From the NCBI GenBank assembly GCA_003217965.1, contig QHNB01000147.1:1-6318 (forward strand): a DNA stretch of 6,318 nucleotides, read 5' to 3'. Below the pieces are notes generated by a model. It saw nothing but the letters and a program-made list of their open reading frames with translations. It had not been told where the DNA came from and did no database searches. The position numbers were made by a program, and so were the translations under genes. This DNA comes from Verrucomicrobiota bacterium. GTDB taxonomy: Bacteria; Verrucomicrobiota; Verrucomicrobiia; Chthoniobacterales; UBA10450. Shown here one piece after another: positions 1 to 4,456 of this stretch (the first letter of the stretch is position 1; every line of letters begins with the position of its first letter).

Positions 1-559
1 TGGCCATTATCTGGCTGGCCTTGCCGGCTGGGAAGCCGTCGTATTTTTCGGTCTTGGGGTGGCCTTAGTGCTGGTCGAGGCGCTCTTCTTCGCCCATTCG
101 ACCATCGTCTTCGGCGTTGTCGGGGCCTTCCTCATCCTAGCATCGCTCTTCTGGGCCATGATCGATCGCTATCCCGATCAACCGCTCGTCCCGTCGACAA
201 AGATGCTCCTGATTCCGATGCTGAATCTCTCCATCGCAATCATTGCCTCGATTCTTGTGATCTCGTTGCTTGCCCGCTATCTGCCGCGCACCAGCTTATA
301 TCGACGGTTCGCTTTGCTCGCGGCCAATCCGTCCGGTCCATCTTTCGCCACTGTTCCTCGCCAGTTCGCCACCGCGCTACCGGTTGTGCCAGGCGCGAAA
401 GGAATGGCCGTAACAACCTTGCGCCCGAGTGGTAAAGGTAAATTCGGAGATCGCGTTCTGGATGTGATCACTGCCGGAGATTTTATTTCCGCAGAAACCC
501 CTATTGTGGTCTCGCAAATCGACGGCATGCGGGTCGTCGTGGTTCGAGCTTCGGCGTGA
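1..559 (+). CDS. NfeD family membrane protein, C-terminal part (5' end outside window)
   Basis: The frame is open from base 2 to the TGA at 557-559, giving 185 visible residues; the true start lies upstream of the window. A GTG at 59 falls inside a conserved membrane segment, so it is not the start. The visible part begins GHYLAGLAGWEAVVFF, the usual NfeD membrane-entry pattern, and has about three to four hydrophobic segments (residues ~10-60 and ~70-95). An LARYLPRTSLYRR stretch follows, then a C-terminal OB-fold domain (~130-185) with the family signature LRPSGKGKFGD, LDVITAGDFI and DGMRVVVV. NfeD proteins sit in the inner membrane, often next to SPFH/flotillin or stomatin proteins, and are linked to membrane quality control. 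The long form carries an N-terminal ClpP-like serine protease. Whether this copy has one cannot be seen, though the layout resembles that form. It converges on thiS with a 19-base gap and no obvious terminator. Confidence 0.85.
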   Translation, partial: GHYLAGLAGWEAVVFFGLGVALVLVEALFFAHSTIVFGVVGAFLILASLFWAMIDRYPDQPLVPSTKMLLIPMLNLSIAIIASILVISLLARYLPRTSLYRRFALLAANPSGPSFATVPRQFATALPVVPGAKGMAVTTLRPSGKGKFGDRVLDVITAGDFISAETPIVVSQIDGMRVVVVRASA

Positions 560-578
560 TCGCCAATCTCTTGATCTG

Positions 579-779
579 CTAACCGCCGGCTACAACGCGA
601 ATTAGCTCGATTTTATCGCCATCCTGCATGGCGCGTCTCTGCCACTCCCCGCGGTGAAGTGCCTTGCCGTTGTGCTCGATCAACAGTGTCTCCGGAATGA
701 GTTTCAGTTCCTGAACCAATCCGTCGATCGTCTGTGGATCGGCAATTGAATGGGACTGACCGTTTACAATGATTTTCAC
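579..779 (-). CDS. thiS: ThiS, sulfur-carrier protein for thiamine thiazole synthesis
   Basis: This gene encodes 66 residues with the ubiquitin-like ThiS pattern. It opens MKIIVNGQ (beta-grasp first strand), has a central LLIEHNGKAL, then DGDKIELIRVVAGG with the obligatory C-terminal Gly-Gly. In the known pathway the Gly-Gly end is adenylated by ThiF and converted to a thiocarboxylate, which gives sulfur to ThiG. I place the start at the GTG at 777-779 because homologs begin right at KIIVNG. Its GTGA overlaps the thiH stop by 4 bases, which suggests translational coupling. An in-frame ATG at 810-812 would add 11 residues unlike the family, all inside thiH. No strong Shine-Dalgarno precedes the GTG (only GAG a few bases upstream), in keeping with coupled reinitiation. 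No thiG follows: the next gene is convergent nfeD. Confidence 0.9.
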   Translation of the reverse strand: MKIIVNGQSHSIADPQTIDGLVQELKLIPETLLIEHNGKALHRGEWQRRAMQDGDKIELIRVVAGG

Positions 780-1900
780 GTCTCGGTAAGCGCCATGTCC
801 CAATCTTTCCAAACCGGTTCAAGCCCCTGGCGGCGCAGAATATCCGCGATCTCTTGAGGCGAACGCGAGTCGCTAATTTCGAATTGCCCGGTGGCGACCT
901 CCGAGTCCGCGATGGGAACTTCTGGTGGGACTATCCGCCCGCGAACAGTGCGATGAATGTGGGCCCGGCCTTGATGCGTGTAACCACCCGGTTCCGTATG
1001 ACTGCCGGCGCTCATCATCGTCACACCTACGGTCGTCAGCAGGTCACGTAATTCCGCATGTTCACGCGTGCTCAAGACGATGCCAACCTGCGGGAAAGTG
1101 ACACGCAATGCGGCAACGAGTTGCACCAGATCGCGATCATTCATTGGGAAAAGCGGGCGAAATTCCCCCGCCGCGGGCCGGAGCCGGGGGACGCTCACCG
1201 TAATCGAAGATTTCCAGCAGCGTTTGAGCAGGTACTCGAGATGCGCAGCCAGCGCGATCGCGTCCTCACGCCACGGTGCCAGGCCAAAGAGCGCACCAAT
1301 CCCGATACGACGAAAGCCGGCATCGTAGCCGCGCTCTGGAGATCGCAGTCGCCAGTCGAAATCTCTCTTCGGTCCGATAGCGTGCACTTCGGCATATACA
1401 GCCCGATTGTAGGTTTCTTGATAAACGACGAGCCCTTCCGCACCTGCTATAACGATCGGAGTGTATTCCTCCGTTTCCATCGGCCCGACCTCAATTGCGA
1501 TTGAGGAAAAATCGTGACGCAAGGCCCGAATGCATTCCGCGAGATAATCGCCACTGACAAATTTGGGGTGCTCACCGGCAACCAGAAGCAACTGGCGGAA
1601 ACCCTCGCGTGCGAGGTGCTGCCCTTCTTTCACCACTTCTTCCACCGAGAGCGTCACGCGTAAGATGGAATTCTCACGGGAGAATCCGCAGTAGCGACAG
1701 CTATTAATGCATTCGTTTGACAGGTAAAGCGGAGCAAAGAGCCGCATGGTGCGGCCGAAATACCGAAACGTGAGTTCTCGCGCCCGCACTGCGAGCGCAT
1801 CCAGCTGCTCATCTGTCTTGGGCGTGAGCAGCGAGGCGAAAGAAGAGACTGTGTCGCTTCTTTCCAAACCGATGCTGTCCAGAACCCGAGTGAAAGACAT
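776..1900 (-). CDS. thiH: ThiH, radical SAM 2-iminoacetate synthase (tyrosine lyase)
   Basis: This gene encodes 374 residues, close to the usual ThiH length (E. coli about 377). ThiH cleaves tyrosine by radical SAM chemistry into p-cresol and dehydroglycine (2-iminoacetate), the glycine-derived unit used by ThiG to build the thiazole of thiamine. The [4Fe-4S] motif CX3CX2C is at C64, C68, C71 in PLYLSNECINSCRYCGF. Other family blocks are LLLVAGEHPKF (~105-114), GLVVYQETYN (~156-165), IGIGALFGLAPWR (~199-211), SVPRLRPAAGEF (~236-247), SAGSHTEPGGY (~297-307) and the C-terminal GLEPVWKDWD (~359-368). Between GGY and QFEISD there is a longer loop (about residues 308-337) than I recall in E. coli ThiH. 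The ATG at 1898-1900 has only a weak upstream purine run. The terminator upstream implies its own promoter, but I see no clear one and no TPP riboswitch. The gene order thiH-thiS is cotranscribed. Confidence 0.95.
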   Translation of the reverse strand: MSFTRVLDSIGLERSDTVSSFASLLTPKTDEQLDALAVRARELTFRYFGRTMRLFAPLYLSNECINSCRYCGFSRENSILRVTLSVEEVVKEGQHLAREGFRQLLLVAGEHPKFVSGDYLAECIRALRHDFSSIAIEVGPMETEEYTPIVIAGAEGLVVYQETYNRAVYAEVHAIGPKRDFDWRLRSPERGYDAGFRRIGIGALFGLAPWREDAIALAAHLEYLLKRCWKSSITVSVPRLRPAAGEFRPLFPMNDRDLVQLVAALRVTFPQVGIVLSTREHAELRDLLTTVGVTMMSAGSHTEPGGYTHQGRAHIHRTVRGRIVPPEVPIADSEVATGQFEISDSRSPQEIADILRRQGLEPVWKDWDMALTET

Positions 1901-1907
1901 GCTTCAG

Positions 1908-1917
1908 TTTCGCGAAA
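1908..1917. repeat. 10-base perfect palindrome just upstream of thiH
   Basis: TTTCGCGAAA is a perfect palindrome centred about 12 bases upstream of the thiH ATG. It extends imperfectly to a purine/pyrimidine flank. It could be a small operator or a weak hairpin near the ribosome binding site, or chance. There is no independent support for a function. Confidence 0.25.
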
Positions 1918-1960
1918 GCTCGCTCAGCGCGCAAATGACCTCGGTCGCGGATCGACATCG

Positions 1961-2001
1961 ACAAAACGAAACGGCGGCATCTGATGATCAGATGCCGCCG
2001 T
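1961..2001 (-). terminator. Rho-independent terminator after the barrel-protein gene
   Basis: A perfect inverted repeat at 1971-2001 forms a 14-bp stem (arms 1971-1984 and 1988-2001) with a 3-base loop. The stem is rich in GC at its base (CGGCGGCATC). Read on the minus strand it is followed by the T-rich run TTCGTTTTGT (1961-1970), as expected for intrinsic termination. It lies 23 bases past the stop codon of the barrel gene and 71 bases before thiH, so it should separate these two units. On the plus strand no T-run follows, so it is directional. Confidence 0.85.
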
Positions 2002-2023
2002 CCGAATTTATTCTAAGAATCGT

Positions 2024-2710
2024 CTAAAACGCGAATGTAATACCGCTGCGGACCATGCCGAAGTTGTTCTTCGGTCCATCGACCACATTCCAGCTGAAAT
2101 CACTCATCCAGCCGATCGTTGGAGTGAAGCGCACTTCCATGCCGCCACCAAACTGGCCAACAGCCTTTGTCTCGTTGTCGCGACTACTCTGGGCGATAAT
2201 GGTGCCGTCCGGTGCGAACAGTGTCACGTTGCGGCCGCCGCCACCAAAGATCGCGCCGCCGCCGGCAAAGGCGTAAGGTGCGAACCGAGTGCACGGAATT
2301 GGATAACGAATTGTAAGGGTCCCGAGCACGCTCCCGGCTGCCCCGCTATCGTTGCTCTCGCTGATGGCAAAACCGTTACTTCCGACAAAAGTGCGGTTTT
2401 GTTGATTCCGCGCCAATCCATAGCCCTCAATTCCGATACCAAAGTAGCGATGGAAAAAATATTTGGCGTCAATACCGCCACCCCAGGCGTGATCGACCCC
2501 GAGATACCTGTCATCTCGCCAGTCTGTACCGGTAAAGGCATAGGTGCCCCACAAGCTGACGTCCCACTCTTGATCGCGATACCACTCGGGACAAGGTGGC
2601 GGCCCCTGCACCGCTTTCATTTCTTTGCTCGACGTATAGGTCTCGGTCCCGCCGAAAGCCACAGACGCGACCACAGTTAGGGCACAAATCATGCCGATAA
2701 GCCTTTTCAT
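2024..2710 (-). CDS. Predicted outer-membrane beta-barrel protein, function unknown
   Basis: This gene encodes 228 residues from the ATG at 2708-2710. That start is chosen because AGGAGGA lies directly upstream, with GGAGG 4 bases away. The neighbouring ATG at 2711-2713 is too close to it, and the ATG at 2744-2746 sits at the predicted transcription start. The N-terminus MKRLIGMICALTVVASVAFGG is a typical Sec signal peptide, cleaved near residues 19-21. The mature part starts with a short polar stretch, then alternating aromatic/Gly strands: WDVSLWGTYAFTG (~49-61), GGGIDAKYFFHRYFGIGIEGYGLA (~77-100), a strand near 128-137, APYAFAGGGAIFGGGG (~144-159), GQFGGGMEVRFTP (~185-197). The chain ends GMVRSGITFAF, a C-terminal Phe strand like BAM-inserted barrels. 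About eight strands would fit, as in OmpA/OmpW-size barrels. C40 and C140 are the only cysteines after the signal peptide and might form a disulfide. I do not recognise a named family, and the role is unknown. Confidence 0.8.
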   Translation of the reverse strand: MKRLIGMICALTVVASVAFGGTETYTSSKEMKAVQGPPPCPEWYRDQEWDVSLWGTYAFTGTDWRDDRYLGVDHAWGGGIDAKYFFHRYFGIGIEGYGLARNQQNRTFVGSNGFAISESNDSGAAGSVLGTLTIRYPIPCTRFAPYAFAGGGAIFGGGGRNVTLFAPDGTIIAQSSRDNETKAVGQFGGGMEVRFTPTIGWMSDFSWNVVDGPKNNFGMVRSGITFAF

Positions 2711-2713
2711 CAT

Positions 2714-2738
2714 TCCTCCTTGGTTTGATTTCCTCCTT
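2714..2738 (-). promoter_or_regulatory. Tandem Shine-Dalgarno sequences in the barrel-gene leader
   Basis: On the minus strand the motif AAGGAGGA occurs twice: at 2731-2738 and again at 2714-2721. They are 9 bases apart, and the second is immediately followed by ATGATG. The near copy fixes the start at 2710. The far copy has no start codon at a proper distance in frame, so it may be a standby or duplicate ribosome site, a leader that binds 30S strongly, or chance. Confidence 0.7.
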
Positions 2739-2746
2739 GCGGCCAT

Positions 2747-2775
2747 ATCACAAACCGATATCGCCCCATTGTCAA
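2747..2775 (-). promoter_or_regulatory. Sigma70-type promoter for the barrel-protein gene
   Basis: Read on the minus strand there is a perfect -35 box TTGACA (2770-2775), a 17-base spacer (2753-2769) and a -10 candidate TGTGAT (2747-2752; 4 of 6 matches to TATAAT). Transcription would begin near 2740, giving a leader of about 30 bases containing both Shine-Dalgarno copies. An 8-base palindrome, CGATATCG, lies in the spacer at 2756-2763. The -35 is strong but the -10 is only moderate. Confidence 0.6.
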
Positions 2776-2794
2776 TAACGGATTATGGATCAGC

Positions 2795-2817
2795 AGCGGA
2801 TGTGCCAAACACCCGCT
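2795..2817 (-). terminator. Hairpin at the rng stop codon (possible 3' end or stabiliser)
   Basis: In the minus-strand RNA, AGCGGGUGU and ACAUCCGCU pair over 9 bp (arms 2809-2817 and 2795-2803, one G-U pair) around a 5-base loop. On the plus strand the same position is an A-C mismatch, so the structure favours the minus transcript. It begins inside the TAG stop of the RNase gene. No T-run follows, so it is not a classic intrinsic terminator. It may mark a processed 3' end or help a factor-dependent stop. Confidence 0.4.
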
Positions 2818-4387
2818 ATGACTTTAGCTCCGCCCCCGTCGTTGCGTCGGTAATGATGAACTTCTCGTGGTGGAACGACGGGTCGCCGCGGAACATTAAC
2901 CTGCCCGCGTAACGTCGTTCCAGCTCGATCAAGAGTTCTTCGTCTTCCTCTTTCAATCGCCTGAGCACGTCCGGATTGAGGATGACGCGAAACTCATGCA
3001 CGCTCTCTTGGTATTTGCGCATGACCGAATTGAGCGTTCGATGCAACTCGACGCTCGTTGTCATGGAGGTTTTGACTACGCCACGGCCCTGGCAGTAGGG
3101 GCAGTTTTCGTAAATCGAATCGCTCAGGCTTTCTTGGGCGCGTTGCCGGGTCATTTCCATCAAACCGAGCGGCGAAATTGGCAGGACATGAGTCTTGGCC
3201 TTGTCGCGTTTGAGGCGCTCTTTCGTTAACTGGTAAACCGTCTGCTGGTCTTTGCGGCTCTTCATGTCAATAAAATCGCTGATAATGAGACCCCCAACAT
3301 TCCGAAGCCGCAGTTGACGGGCGATCTCGTCGGCCGCTTCCAGGTTGGTTTGCAAAATCGTTTTCTCGACATCGCGCCCGCCTTTGTTCCGGCCGGTATT
3401 CACGTCGATCGCGACCAAAGCTTCGGTTTCGTCAATCACGATATAGCCCCCGCACTTGAGCCACACCTGGCGATGAAAGGCGTCATCGATTTGTTTTTGT
3501 ACGCCAAACGTCTCGAAGATGGGCGACGCCCCATCGTAATAATGCAAACGATTGCGCGAACGACGCGAAATATCGCCGATAAGAGTGCTCATCCGCTCTA
3601 TGGCATTGCGATCGTCGCAAACGACTTCGTCAATTTCCTCCGTCAGAAAATCGCGCACAGTTCGCTCGATTAGGTCGGGCTCTTCAAAAACACGATAAGG
3701 GGCCGGATGATCTTTGATCGTCTGCTCCACCTTGGCCCAGTGCTCGAGCAGGAAACGCAAATCGCGCACAAAGTAGCGGGCGCGCTGGCCTTCACCAACC
3801 GTGCGAATGATCACCCCGACGCCTTCGGGGACGTCCAGTTCACGTAGAATTTTCCGAAGTCGTTCCCGTTCCTTCGTATCCTCAATCTTGCGCGAAATAC
3901 CGCTGCGATCGCTGAACGGCATGAGTACGAGATAGCGCCCGGCAAAGCTCAAATTGGTCGTCACTCGCGGTCCTTTGCTACCAATCGGGCCCTTAGTCAC
4001 CTGAACAATAACGTCCGATCCGACCGGATAAATATTTGGAATGTCTTTTGCCGTGATCCGTTTGCGGTGACTGCGCTTGTTCGGGCGATCGATCTCCTCG
4101 ATGCCACTATCGAGCGCAGCCGGAATCGCATCCCAAAAGTGGAGGAAAGCGTTTTTCTCGAAGCCGATGTCGACAAACATCGCCTTCAATCCCATCTCGA
4201 TGTTTTTGACCCGCCCCTTATAAACGGAGCCAACAATGTTGCGAGTGCTATTGCGCTCGACGCTATATTCTTCCAGCCGTCCGTTCTCGAGTAACGCTAC
4301 GCGCCGCTCGAGTTTCTCCACACTGACAACTAACTTGTTCCCGGTCTTGCGCGGGATCCCTAAAATCTTTCGAACCTTCTCGATCAT
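2816..4387 (-). CDS. rng: Ribonuclease E/G family endoribonuclease (RNase G-like)
   Basis: This gene encodes 523 residues and is complete. These enzymes cut single-stranded, A/U-rich RNA in mRNA decay and rRNA 5'-end maturation. The S1 RNA-binding part is at ~50-150 (GSVYKGRVKNIEMGLKAMFV, DIGFEKNAFLHF, then VTKGPIGSKGPRVT). The 5'-sensor region is PEGVGVIIRT (R195 and T196 match R169/T170 of E. coli RNase E). Catalytic metal ligands are D328 in AIDVNTG and D371 in IISDFIDM (matching D303 and D346), with N330 nearby. The zinc-link CPYC (C429, C432) sits in ENCPYCQGRG and supports dimer or tetramer formation. The length, and the lack of a long disordered C-terminal scaffold, point to RNase G rather than E. 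About 18 residues precede the usual start (MIEKVRKILGIPRKTGNK), and no better internal start is visible. Shine-Dalgarno is weak. It lies 69 bases after mrdA, likely the same operon. Confidence 0.93.
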   Translation of the reverse strand: MIEKVRKILGIPRKTGNKLVVSVEKLERRVALLENGRLEEYSVERNSTRNIVGSVYKGRVKNIEMGLKAMFVDIGFEKNAFLHFWDAIPAALDSGIEEIDRPNKRSHRKRITAKDIPNIYPVGSDVIVQVTKGPIGSKGPRVTTNLSFAGRYLVLMPFSDRSGISRKIEDTKERERLRKILRELDVPEGVGVIIRTVGEGQRARYFVRDLRFLLEHWAKVEQTIKDHPAPYRVFEEPDLIERTVRDFLTEEIDEVVCDDRNAIERMSTLIGDISRRSRNRLHYYDGASPIFETFGVQKQIDDAFHRQVWLKCGGYIVIDETEALVAIDVNTGRNKGGRDVEKTILQTNLEAADEIARQLRLRNVGGLIISDFIDMKSRKDQQTVYQLTKERLKRDKAKTHVLPISPLGLMEMTRQRAQESLSDSIYENCPYCQGRGVVKTSMTTSVELHRTLNSVMRKYQESVHEFRVILNPDVLRRLKEEDEELLIELERRYAGRLMFRGDPSFHHEKFIITDATTGAELKS

Positions 4388-4456
4388 AATTAAAATACTC
4401 AGTTCCTGACGAAGCCGACTGCTTCGCCCGTCTATGCAAGATTGTGGATTGCATCA
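4388..4456 (-). other. mrdA-rng intergenic leader with a small hairpin
   Basis: This spacer between the mrdA stop and the rng ATG contains a 6-bp inverted repeat CGAAGC/GCTTCG (4410-4415 and 4421-4426, 5-base loop), followed towards rng by an AT-rich stretch. There is no T-run directly after the stem, so it is not an intrinsic terminator. A TATTTT-like sequence lies just before the ATG, but without a matching -35. Read-through from mrdA to rng is therefore likely. Confidence 0.35.

Noticed and set aside
744..812. A longer thiS starting at the ATG at 810-812
   Set aside because: The 11 extra residues are unlike ThiS and lie wholly within thiH. The GTG at 779 gives the canonical N-terminus and a 4-base overlap.
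1058..1504. Plus-strand 148-codon open frame opposite thiH
   Set aside because: It is antisense to strongly conserved radical SAM coding sequence, and its product is compositionally odd with no recognisable motif.
1901..1960. A sigma70 promoter for thiH
   Set aside because: TTGTCG and TTTGCG could serve as weak -35 boxes, but no acceptable -10 lies at 16-18 bases. A promoter is expected here but I cannot place it.
1901..2023. TPP riboswitch upstream of thiH
   Set aside because: Thiamine genes often have one, but I could not find the paired conserved thi-box elements. Most of the space is taken by the terminator hairpin and its tail.
2744..2746. Upstream ATG as the start of the barrel protein
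   Set aside because: It would add 12 residues that include translated Shine-Dalgarno sequence (ARR, GG), it breaks the signal peptide pattern, and it lies at or before the predicted transcription start.
3314..3673. Plus-strand 119-codon open frame opposite the RNase gene
   Set aside because: It mirrors the conserved catalytic region of RNase G, and no start signal or homology is apparent.
4410..4426. Intrinsic terminator between mrdA and rng
   Set aside because: There is only a 6-bp stem with no T-run on the minus strand after it, so it does not support termination.
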